A stretch of DNA of 16,513 nucleotides, from contig JBJEJD010000087.1 in the NCBI GenBank assembly GCA_051877705.1, positions 1 to 16,513 on the forward strand, given 5' to 3'. The position numbers and the translations under genes were made by a program. The stretch is from Coprococcus_A sp051877705. Its GTDB lineage: Bacteria > Bacillota > Clostridia > Lachnospirales > Lachnospiraceae. Under the pieces are notes generated by a model that was given only the letters and a program-made list of their open reading frames with translations, was not told the DNA's origin and made no database searches. Of the stretch, positions 1 through 6,450 are shown in pieces (position 1 is the first letter of the stretch; every line of letters begins with the position of its first letter).

Positions 1-839
1 CCTTATCCTATGGGGCGGATACGCTGATGGTTTATACAGGAGCGCCTCAGAATACGAGAAGAAAAGAGATAGAGAATCTTCGGATTGAAGAGGGATGGGA
101 ATTGATGCGCCAGCATGGTATGAATGAGATTGTTATCCATGCACCGTATATTATTAATCTGGGGAATACTGTGAAACCGGAGACATATGAACTGGCGGTG
201 GAATTCCTGGAGAAAGAGATTGCGAGAACGGCGGCCATGGGCAGCAGGGTCATGATACTGCATCCGGGGGCACATGTGGGAGCAGGTGCTGAAGCTGGTA
301 TTCGCCGTATTGTGGAAGGACTGAATGCAGTGCTGACGGCAGATACTCCGGTGAATATTGCGTTGGAGACCATGGCAGGCAAGGGCAGCGAGATCGGCAG
401 GAGTTTTGAGGAACTGGCGGCTATTTATGAAGGCGTTCATTATAATGATAAATTGAGGGTATGCTTTGATACCTGTCATGTTCATGATGCAGGATATGAT
501 ATTATCAATGATTTTTCCGGTGTAATGACAGAATTTGATAAGCTGATCGGTCAGGATCAGATCGCAGTGTTCCATGTGAATGACAGTAAGAATGTCCGTG
601 GAGCGGGCAAGGACCGCCATGAGAATTTCGGCTTTGGTGAGATCGGCTTTGATGCATTGATGAATGTTGTGAAGTGCCCGGATTTTGAGGATGTACCGAA
701 AATACTGGAGTCACCTTATGTGCCATCTGCGGAAGACAAAAAGATAAGTTTTGCACCTTATAAATATGAGATCGAGATGATCCGCAGCGGTGTTTTTGAT
801 CCGGATCTGAAACAGAAGATCCTTCAGGCGACCCTGTAG
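1..839 (+). CDS. nfo: Endonuclease IV (apurinic/apyrimidinic endonuclease), 5' end cut by window edge
   Basis: Cleaves the phosphodiester bond 5' of abasic sites during base excision repair in the cytoplasm and uses a trinuclear zinc centre. The frame is open to the left edge (first whole codon at 3) and the first readable residues, LSYGADTLMVYTGAPQNTRR, match the internal start of the family. About 15-20 N-terminal residues therefore lie outside, and the ATG at 27 is an internal Met. The conserved metal-ligand blocks appear in order: HAPYIINLGN, LHPGAHVGAG, ALETMAGKGSE, CFDTCHVHDAGYD, FHVNDSK, DRHENFGFGEIG and ILESPY. All expected His, Asp and Glu ligands seem present. The gene ends with TAG and is followed 38 nt later by cca on the same strand, so the two are probably co-transcribed. 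The family assignment is secure; only the N-terminus is unseen. Confidence 0.95.
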   Translation, partial: LSYGADTLMVYTGAPQNTRRKEIENLRIEEGWELMRQHGMNEIVIHAPYIINLGNTVKPETYELAVEFLEKEIARTAAMGSRVMILHPGAHVGAGAEAGIRRIVEGLNAVLTADTPVNIALETMAGKGSEIGRSFEELAAIYEGVHYNDKLRVCFDTCHVHDAGYDIINDFSGVMTEFDKLIGQDQIAVFHVNDSKNVRGAGKDRHENFGFGEIGFDALMNVVKCPDFEDVPKILESPYVPSAEDKKISFAPYKYEIEMIRSGVFDPDLKQKILQATL

Positions 840-877
840 TTGTTGCTGCTTCGGCAGATAAGGGAGAAGGAGTTTTT

Positions 878-2257
878 ATGGAAAGATTGCACATTGATAT
901 TCCTGAGAGGGCAGCTGAGATACTGCATAGGCTGACATCAGCGGGATATGAGGCTTATATTGTGGGAGGATGTGTCAGGGACAGTCTTCTCGGGCGTGAC
1001 CCGAAGGATTGGGATATCACCACGTCTGCCAGACCGTATGAAGTCAAAGCACTTTTTGAAAGAACGATTGATACGGGTATCGCCCATGGTACGGTGACGG
1101 TGATGATCGATCGTGAAGGCTATGAAGTGACGACCTATCGTATTGACGGTGAGTATGAGGATTGCCGGCATCCGAAGGAGGTACAGTTTACCAATAAGCT
1201 GGTGGAGGATTTGAAGCGCCGGGATTTTACCATTAATGCCATGGCGTATAATCCGGAAACGGGGGTGGTGGATGAATTTGACGGTGTCGGTGACCTGGAG
1301 CGCGGGGTCATACGCTGCGTTGGTGAGCCGTCAGAGCGTTTTGATGAGGATGCTCTGCGTATTCTTCGTGCCATACGTTTTTCTGCCCAGCTGGGTTTTG
1401 AGATTGATGAAGCAACCTGCCGGGCCATCCGGGATAAGGCGGCCCAGCTGGCGTTTATCAGTGCTGAGCGGATACAGATGGAACTGGTGAAGATATTGAC
1501 TTCGCCTAATCCGAGTCATATGAAACTTGCCTGTGACCTGGGGATCACAGCAGTTATTCTCCCGGAATATGACAGAATCCGTGGTGTCAGCCAGAATACG
1601 CCGAATCATATCTACGATGTAGAGGTGCATACGCTGAAGGCTATGGCACATATAGAGCCGGATACGGCACTTCGCCTGGCCATGCTCATTCATGATTTTG
1701 GCAAGCCGGATGTAAAGCGTGTTCTTGATAATGGACGTGAGATTTTTTACCGTCATCCTGAAATCAGCGCAGACTACGCTGAGAGAATTCTCAGGAGGCT
1801 GAAATTTGACAATGATACAAGGACGAGAGTTGTGCGTCTGGTGAAATGGCATGGCTTGAAATTTGATGCTTCTGAGAGAAGTGTGAGGAGAGCATTGAAC
1901 CGGGTGGGAGAAGATATTTTTGAGGATTTCATTAAGGTTCAGCGTGCAGATATCCAGGCCAAAAATCCGGCGGTTATTCCGGACAAGCTGGCTCTGCTGC
2001 AGGAGAAAGAAAGGACTTATCATCATATTATGGAGCAGGGACAGTGTTTCACAGTCAAACAGCTGACCATTGGAGGCCGTGATCTGATCGGAGCCGGCAT
2101 TCAGCCGGGACCATTACTGGGGGCGGTTCTTGAAAAGCTGACAGAAGCGGTCATCGACGACCAGTCACTGAATGAAAAAGAAAAGCTCCTGGCACTTGCC
2201 ATGGAGCTAAAAGATGATCCGGACATATTCCGGCCAAAAGAAGAATTCTTCATGTAA
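878..2257 (+). CDS. cca: CCA-adding tRNA nucleotidyltransferase (class II, with HD domain)
   Basis: Adds or repairs the 3'-CCA tail of tRNAs from CTP and ATP. The 459-aa protein has the class II nucleotidyltransferase head: GG at 30-31 with R34-D35, the metal-binding D44-W-D46, RRDFTINAMA at 114-123, and the base-selecting EDxxR motif as EDALR at 157-161. These are followed by the RNA-binding neck and body. An HD domain (H272-D273 in LIHDFGKPD) lies in the C-terminal half, as in many clostridial enzymes. The start is supported by a GGGAGAAGGAG ribosome binding site about 7 nt before the ATG. It follows nfo by 38 nt. The stop codon lies inside the left arm of a perfect 17-bp hairpin, so the terminator-like structure begins before the gene ends. 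Poly(A) polymerase is the main alternative within the superfamily. Some bacteria split CC- and A-adding activity between two paralogues, and that cannot be excluded here. Confidence 0.93.
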   Translation: MERLHIDIPERAAEILHRLTSAGYEAYIVGGCVRDSLLGRDPKDWDITTSARPYEVKALFERTIDTGIAHGTVTVMIDREGYEVTTYRIDGEYEDCRHPKEVQFTNKLVEDLKRRDFTINAMAYNPETGVVDEFDGVGDLERGVIRCVGEPSERFDEDALRILRAIRFSAQLGFEIDEATCRAIRDKAAQLAFISAERIQMELVKILTSPNPSHMKLACDLGITAVILPEYDRIRGVSQNTPNHIYDVEVHTLKAMAHIEPDTALRLAMLIHDFGKPDVKRVLDNGREIFYRHPEISADYAERILRRLKFDNDTRTRVVRLVKWHGLKFDASERSVRRALNRVGEDIFEDFIKVQRADIQAKNPAVIPDKLALLQEKERTYHHIMEQGQCFTVKQLTIGGRDLIGAGIQPGPLLGAVLEKLTEAVIDDQSLNEKEKLLALAMELKDDPDIFRPKEEFFM

Positions 2258-2288
2258 AAAGATTTTAGAACTCTTTTTACATGAAGAA
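2246..2288. terminator. Perfect 17-bp hairpin overlapping the cca stop codon
   Basis: The left arm 2246-2262 and right arm 2272-2288 are perfect reverse complements with a 9-nt loop (2263-2271). The cca stop codon (2255-2257) is inside the left arm. There is no clear T-tract after it on the + strand; on the - strand the structure is followed by a short TTCTTCTTTT stretch. It lies between convergent genes, so a shared transcription end or 3' stabilising hairpin is the simplest reading. Confidence 0.6.
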
Positions 2289-2303
2289 GCGAATATTTAA
2301 TAA

Positions 2304-2486
2304 AAAAGGGCATTTGCAATATATTTATGTTCCATTCAGCAATCCCATTGTCCGCATTTTCGAGACAGATGTATGGCTGTTGGCGGACATCTATTTAAGA
2401 TGTACCGACACAGACATACATCTGTCAGGAGAAACCAGCGTGACAAGGGATGCTGAAGGGAACTTTTATATTGCAAATGCCCTTTT
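2304..2486. repeat. 183-nt imperfect palindrome with perfect 20-bp terminal inverted repeats (MITE-like or structured RNA)
   Basis: The ends 2304-2323 and 2467-2486 are perfect 20-bp inverted repeats. The pairing continues inward almost to the centre: TTCAGCAATCCC against GGGATGCTGAA, TTGTCCGC against GCGTGACAA, GACAGATGTATG against CATACATCTGTC, and an apical ACATCT/AGATGT stem around 2386-2403. The whole unit would fold as one hairpin with arms of roughly 85-90 nt and a few bulges. It fills the gap between convergent genes and ends 6 nt beyond the stop of the - strand gene. I see no obvious target-site duplication and no convincing reading frame of its own. It could be a miniature inverted-repeat element, a bidirectional terminator grown long, or a non-coding RNA. 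Confidence 0.75.
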
Positions 2487-2492
2487 CCATGG

Positions 2493-2972
2493 CTATTCAG
2501 CTTTGCTGAATCTGCCTTTGATCTTCTGCCAGAAAGTTTTCTTTGGCGGTGGTGTCAGTGCAGGACCTCTTAAGCTCTTGACGCTGAGAATGTAAATACC
2601 GCCTACCATTGCTTTGACTTCCTGCTTTACAGGAACCATGTCAAATATTTTTTCATCACACATGAATGTCATGATACGTGGACCGACCTTGGCTTTAACG
2701 ATCGGGACCTTGGAACGGCGCATCATCTTTGGCACGTTGTCAACGACAACCTTCGGAAGGTTGGCTTCACTGATCTTCATACGCTTTTTATCAATAACAA
2801 GTAATGTCATTGGCTGTGCTGCTTCCTGCAGCTGGCGCTGAGCATCTTCTGATTTCTTCTGCTGCTTATTCCCCCATACAGTAAGGATAATCAACGCAGC
2901 AGCCAGTACAACAAGAATAACCAGAATGACAATCCATGCAGTGCTGATGGCTACGATTGGTGCTATTGTCAC
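2493..2972 (-). CDS. Single-pass membrane protein of unknown function
   Basis: Of the 159 residues, about 11-33 form a hydrophobic transmembrane segment. Then comes a short charged linker rich in Gln and Lys (34-53), and a soluble domain (54-135) with several beta-like stretches (TLLVIDKKRMKIS, VPIVKAKVGPRIMTFMCDEK, VPVKQEVKAMVGGIYIL). The C-terminal tail is basic and proline-containing. The start is GTG at 2970-2972 with a strong AAAGGAGG 7 nt upstream; no in-frame ATG is as well placed. The layout of one N-terminal helix and a KQQKK-type linker is superficially like YajC, but the soluble domain does not look like it. I recall similar proteins among unannotated Lachnospiraceae genes and know no function. 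It lies downstream of plsC behind a hairpin that may end the plsC message, so it may have its own promoter. Confidence 0.8.
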   Translation of the reverse strand: MTIAPIVAISTAWIVILVILVVLAAALIILTVWGNKQQKKSEDAQRQLQEAAQPMTLLVIDKKRMKISEANLPKVVVDNVPKMMRRSKVPIVKAKVGPRIMTFMCDEKIFDMVPVKQEVKAMVGGIYILSVKSLRGPALTPPPKKTFWQKIKGRFSKAE

Positions 2973-3032
2973 GTTACTTCCTCCTTTAGTTCATTTCAAT
3001 TCAATCAAAGTTTAGTTTAGCATTTTTCCTGT

Positions 3033-3051
3033 AAAAAGGAAATACCTTTTT
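3033..3051 (-). terminator. Short hairpin after plsC, possible terminator
   Basis: AAAAAGG (3033-3039) and CCTTTTT (3045-3051) pair around a 5-nt loop. Read on the - strand the hairpin lies just after the plsC stop and its descending arm ends in five T, as in a weak intrinsic terminator. The stem is AT-rich, so it may be only partly effective and allow readthrough into the gene ending at 2493. Confidence 0.45.
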
Positions 3052-3060
3052 GTGAAAACT

Positions 3061-3792
3061 TTATATATAATGGCTGTTCCTGGCGAGCATATCAGCGATG
3101 ATGCCCTGAACACGGACACCTATATGACGTCGGTCTTCTTTTGGAAGTCCTTTGATGTCTATGGGGTCTCCGAATTCGATGACAACTGTTGATGCTTTGA
3201 CAAAAGGCATATGGTTCTCAAAGATGGATTCTGTGTTGGTGATGGCTACCGGTATGATTGGACATCCGGATTTTTCAGCTATCTTAAAACTGCCTTCCTT
3301 GAATTCCAGCATCTCATCACCAGGAGTACGTGTTCCTTCAGGGAAAATGCAGATGGAACAGCCGTTTTTAACAGTGGCTATACAGTCCAGAATGGTTTTA
3401 AGTCCTGCCTTAATATTATCACGGTCAAGAAACTGGCAGTTCATATACATCATCCAGCGATGGACAAAAGGAAATTTTTCCATTTCCTTTTTGGCAACAA
3501 ATCCTGTTGTGTTGTTGGTCAGCGGATAGAGTGTCACGATATCAAAGTAGCTGCGGTGGTTGGATACATAAAGAACAGGAAGGTCTGTTGGGACTTTCTC
3601 CCGTCCTTTAACGATCAGGCGGGTACCGGCCAGCCAGCTGATACAGCGAAAGGCGCAGGTCACGATCCGAAAGGAGCTGCGTTCCTTCTTTTTGATATCA
3701 AAATGCCCGATGATTTCTTCAATCAGATACAAAGGAATGCTGATGATGAAGAAGCAGAGCAGAAAGAGGACGATCAATATTGTACGGATCAT
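3061..3792 (-). CDS. plsC: 1-acyl-sn-glycerol-3-phosphate acyltransferase (PlsC/LPLAT family)
   Basis: Transfers an acyl group to the sn-2 position of lysophosphatidic acid to make phosphatidic acid for membrane phospholipids, at the cytoplasmic membrane face. The 243-aa protein starts with a hydrophobic helix (about 2-28). It then carries the acyltransferase blocks: the catalytic NHRSYFD with H79 and D84, the glycerophosphate-binding FPEGTR at 150-155, and a late GCPIIPVAI motif at 176-184. Length and motif spacing fit the family. The ATG at 3790-3792 overlaps the malQ stop as TCAT on the + strand (ATGA on the coding strand), so translation is probably coupled to malQ. Substrate is inferred from the family; other LPLAT acyltransferases share these motifs. 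Confidence 0.9.
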   Translation of the reverse strand: MIRTILIVLFLLCFFIISIPLYLIEEIIGHFDIKKKERSSFRIVTCAFRCISWLAGTRLIVKGREKVPTDLPVLYVSNHRSYFDIVTLYPLTNNTTGFVAKKEMEKFPFVHRWMMYMNCQFLDRDNIKAGLKTILDCIATVKNGCSICIFPEGTRTPGDEMLEFKEGSFKIAEKSGCPIIPVAITNTESIFENHMPFVKASTVVIEFGDPIDIKGLPKEDRRHIGVRVQGIIADMLARNSHYI

Positions 3793-5330
3793 TCGTCATC
3801 CTCCATACGTGCCCGGTCACGACCGTAGATTTCACAGGTCTTCTTCAGGGCCGCTGCCAGTTCAGGTGTCAGTTTGGATGCTTCATAACGCCATGCCCAG
3901 TTGCCGGCGGCAACGCCCGGTGTATTCATGCGGCAGTCGCTGCCATAGCCGAGCAGGTCCTGAAGCGGGAAAACAGCGTAGCGGGCAGTGGATCCCAGCG
4001 CCGTACGGATGAAATCCCAGTGGATATTGCTGCCGTTACAGTTCATATAGCGGCGAACTTTGTCGCGGCATTCTTCGCTGGCGGTCTGATACCATCCAAC
4101 GGTGGTATCATTGTCGTGGGTTCCGGTATAGCAGATGCAGTTTTCAGGGTATAGATACGGGAGAAAAGCACTTTCTGATGTATCATTAAATGCAAACTGC
4201 AGAACCTTCATACCAGGGAAATTGAATGTATCTCTGAGCTTTTCCACCTGTGGTGTGATAATACCCAGATCTTCAGCAAAAATCGGCAGCCCTTTGCCAA
4301 GTTCCTTCTCAATGGCGCGGAAGAGGGAGGCACCCGGACCTTTGATCCATTTGCCATTAATGGCAGTTTCTTCACCATAAGGTACGGACCAGTAAGCTTC
4401 AAATCCGCGGAAATGGTCGATGCGGAGATAATCGCACAGCTGGAGCTGCTGGCGAATACGGGCGATCCACCAGGCATAGCCGGTCTTCTTATGCTCGGCC
4501 CAATTGTAGAGCGGGTTGCCCCAGAGCTGTCCAGTAGCTGAGAAATAATCAGGCGGTACACCGGCAACGGCTGTCGGGAACCCTTTGCTGTCCAGCTTGA
4601 ACAGAGACTGATTGGCCCATACGTCCGCACTGTCCGGTGAAACAAAAATAGGGATATCTCCAATGATAGAAATGCCCTTCTGATTGGCGTAGGATTTCAG
4701 CGCATGCCATTGCTTGAAAAAGATAAACTGAATAAACTCATAGTAGATGATGGAATCGTTCAATTGAATCAAAGCTGCCTTGCGGCCTTTAGTGTCCATG
4801 AATTGATATTTTTCATCCCATTCATGCCATGACTTGCCTTTATGTAAGTCTTTCAGTGCCATGAAAAGCGCATAGTCTTCCAGCCAGCTTTTTTCCTCGC
4901 GACAGAAGCGGTGGAAAGCCCTGGTCATTGTTTTGTCTTCTGATGTAAGGAAATTATCAAAGGCTTTGTGTAAAAGGCTGGTCTTAAAGGAGATGACCGG
5001 GCCATAATCAACAGAGTAGACATTGAAAGCGGGAACTTCTGCCAGATCCGATTCTGTAAGAAGTCCATCTTTCTGAAGCAGATCAGGGCTGATGATCAGA
5101 GGCTGGCCTGCAAAAGCGGAGAAGGACTGATAAGGGGAATCGCCGAAACCTGTCGGCCCCAGAGGAAGACACTGCCAGAGAGTCTGGCCGGCCTCATAAA
5201 GAAAATCAATAAAATCATAAGCGCTCTGACCGAGATCTCCGATGCCAAATCGGCTCGGGAAAGATGTGGGATGTACCAGTATCCCGGAATAACGTGGACG
5301 TACAGCTAATTTCTTTTCCTGAATATTCAT
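3789..5330 (-). CDS. malQ: 4-alpha-glucanotransferase (amylomaltase, GH77)
   Basis: Moves alpha-1,4-glucan segments between maltodextrins or glycogen-derived chains, releasing glucose, in the cytoplasm. The 513-aa length is standard for bacterial MalQ. The N-terminus has RYSGILVHPTSFPSRFGIGD. The three catalytic positions are visible: nucleophile D305 in RIDHFRGF, acid/base E353 in FAEDLG, and D406 in YTGTHDND. The GVPPDYFS loop of the family lies near 258-264. The start is ATG at 5330 with TTGGAGG about 10 nt upstream. It is the first gene of a - strand unit with plsC, which it overlaps by 4 nt, and diverges from the Cys/Pro-rich gene at 5450. No signal peptide is seen, in line with intracellular maltodextrin or glycogen metabolism. 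Confidence 0.96.
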   Translation of the reverse strand: MNIQEKKLAVRPRYSGILVHPTSFPSRFGIGDLGQSAYDFIDFLYEAGQTLWQCLPLGPTGFGDSPYQSFSAFAGQPLIISPDLLQKDGLLTESDLAEVPAFNVYSVDYGPVISFKTSLLHKAFDNFLTSEDKTMTRAFHRFCREEKSWLEDYALFMALKDLHKGKSWHEWDEKYQFMDTKGRKAALIQLNDSIIYYEFIQFIFFKQWHALKSYANQKGISIIGDIPIFVSPDSADVWANQSLFKLDSKGFPTAVAGVPPDYFSATGQLWGNPLYNWAEHKKTGYAWWIARIRQQLQLCDYLRIDHFRGFEAYWSVPYGEETAINGKWIKGPGASLFRAIEKELGKGLPIFAEDLGIITPQVEKLRDTFNFPGMKVLQFAFNDTSESAFLPYLYPENCICYTGTHDNDTTVGWYQTASEECRDKVRRYMNCNGSNIHWDFIRTALGSTARYAVFPLQDLLGYGSDCRMNTPGVAAGNWAWRYEASKLTPELAAALKKTCEIYGRDRARMEDDE

Positions 5331-5374
5331 TGATATAATACCTCCAAATAATAAAATAACTATTCAGAACAATG

Positions 5375-5417
5375 ATTATATTATACACGATAAAACAATA
5401 AATGCATAGTCTATAAT
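5375..5417. promoter_or_regulatory. Divergent promoter region between malQ and the 5450 gene
   Basis: The 119-nt AT-rich gap has -10-like TATAAT hexamers on both strands: 5412-5417 on +, and two overlapping copies on - at 5375-5380 and 5380-5385. Neither direction has a good TTGACA at the right distance, so the exact promoters are uncertain. Confidence 0.35.
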
Positions 5418-5449
5418 CAGACGGGAAAATTTTGTAGGAGGTTATCAAA

Positions 5450-6118
5450 ATGCCAGATGGAAGACAATGGGATGATGAGCGTTTTTATGGACAGTCGGGA
5501 ATGAGGGGACCATGGCGCTGCCCGCCATGCCCTCCGTGTCCGCCGTGTGGAGGAAGACCGCCGCACAGGCCGCCCCAGAGACCGGGAAGACCGCCGGAAA
5601 GACCGTGTCCGCCAGGATGGGGGCCATTTTGTGATGGATGGCGGGGAGCTTCGGCTGAGTCTATGAATGCATCTCAGATTGCTGAAACGGAACAGGCGGC
5701 AGAAGATGATCTGTATATGACTGATGAACCGGAAAAAGAACAGATGGAGCAGGATTGGCTGTATATGAAACAGCTTTATCCAAATGCTGCCCGCAAGCTG
5801 CAGCGTTATGTAGATGATGCCGCTGACCGGTTGGAATATGAAAACAGTATGATGTTTGATGAATATCCGGACAGGGTGGCGATTGAACAGCTGGTGCATG
5901 AGATAATCGCAGCCATTCAGGAAAATGAACCGAATCTTCTGAATGAGACTCTCTTTATGGATGAGATGCCTGAACAGCCTCCGGCAGGGATGGGGACGCA
6001 GCCGCTGCCGAACCAGACATGGAGTCAATGTGTGGAGGTTCTGATACAGGTCATGGTACTGGCCGAAATGCATCATCGCAGATGGCGTTACTTCCAGATG
6101 AGGCGCAGGAATTACTGA
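5450..6118 (+). CDS. Hypothetical protein with Cys/Pro-rich N-terminus
   Basis: The 222-aa protein has three visible parts. Residues 20-62 form a Pro/Cys/Arg/Gly-rich segment with a CPPCPPCPPC repeat (24-33) and two further cysteines. Residues 70-100 are acidic. Residues 101-215 look like a helical domain: LYMKQLYPNAARKLQRYVDD and LEYENSMMFDEYPDR are its most characteristic stretches, and it ends in a very basic HHRRWRYFQMRRR tail. A good AGGAGG (5436-5441) precedes the ATG by 8 nt. From memory, proteins with the YMK-YP-A---QRYV and EYENSMM-DEYPD pattern are common, uncharacterised Lachnospiraceae proteins. There is no signal peptide or membrane helix. The clustered cysteines could bind metal or form disulfides, and a spore- or envelope-associated role is possible but unsupported. 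I do not assign a function. Confidence 0.85.
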   Translation: MPDGRQWDDERFYGQSGMRGPWRCPPCPPCPPCGGRPPHRPPQRPGRPPERPCPPGWGPFCDGWRGASAESMNASQIAETEQAAEDDLYMTDEPEKEQMEQDWLYMKQLYPNAARKLQRYVDDAADRLEYENSMMFDEYPDRVAIEQLVHEIIAAIQENEPNLLNETLFMDEMPEQPPAGMGTQPLPNQTWSQCVEVLIQVMVLAEMHHRRWRYFQMRRRNY

Positions 6119-6151
6119 TACAATATGGAGGACTGACCTGTTACACAGTAA

Positions 6152-6285
6152 CTGCTCAGCCTCCTGGCTTTTTTCTGCACAATACGGACATTTTCCGCCT
6201 TCAAACATGTTCCCGTCCGATGAAAAACGGTTTTCAGGTGGCATAATGCCGTATCTGTGCTGCCGGATTTATGCAGGCTGAGCAG
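6152..6285. repeat. Inverted repeat flanking a 112-nt possibly inverted segment
   Basis: CTGCTCAGCCT (6152-6162) and AGGCTGAGCAG (6275-6285) are perfect inverted repeats. Further inward the arms still resemble each other as reverse complements (for example TGCAC-AATACGGACAT against GCACAGATACGGCAT), though with many mismatches. Reading the enclosed 6163-6274 segment on the - strand gives ATG at 6242-6244 and a peptide with CPYCAEKS. Inverting the segment in silico fuses that peptide in frame to the + strand ORF ending at 6441. The segment may be invertible, a fixed inversion, or an inverted duplication. The 332-nt interval 6119-6450 otherwise holds only the short ORF listed next. Confidence 0.55.
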
Positions 6286-6441
6286 CCACGTTATATCAAA
6301 AGTTTCCATACGGAAAAAACATATGGAGTAGAATTTACAGAATTCCTGTGTTATGATAAACTGATTAAATATAAAGAAATTTGCAATGATGTCAGTTCAG
6401 GCAATAAGATGGCTGAACTGCTATTAAGTAGTTTGAAGTAA
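6247..6441 (+). pseudogene. C-terminal part of a small protein, apparently separated from its start by an inversion
   Basis: The frame opens right after a TAA at 6244-6246 and reads CRICAAGFMQAEQPRYIKS, then about 45 more residues with TYGVEFTEFLCYDKLIKY and ICNDVSSGNKMAELLL, to TAA at 6439-6441. The only internal start is ATG at 6271, giving 56 aa, with no ribosome binding site. The stop is 9 nt before the methyltransferase ATG, an operon-like spacing. The composition looks like real protein. If 6163-6274 is inverted, the frame becomes an 82-residue protein starting MPPENRFSSDG with CPYC at residues 19-22. A ribosome binding site for that version is also not obvious. I do not recognise the family. 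A short genuine gene starting at 6271 is the alternative. Confidence 0.4.
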
Positions 6442-6450
6442 GGTGTTTAA

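Noticed and set aside
2304..2486. Insertion sequence with a transposase
   Set aside because: Only the inverted ends and hairpin are present; there is no transposase frame and no visible target duplication, so only a non-autonomous element could be considered.
2281..2595. A 104-codon + strand reading frame across the convergent gap
   Set aside because: It has no ribosome binding site, runs through both arms of the 183-nt palindrome and then antisense into the - strand membrane protein gene.
3211..3828. A 205-codon + strand frame opposite plsC
   Set aside because: It is a shadow of the well-supported plsC gene, with no initiation site or recognisable motif.
5417..6244. A long - strand reading frame beginning MPPENRFSSDG
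   Set aside because: Beyond about 6152 it is only the antisense of the Cys/Pro-rich gene. Only its first 30 or so residues look protein-like, and those are treated under the inversion finding.
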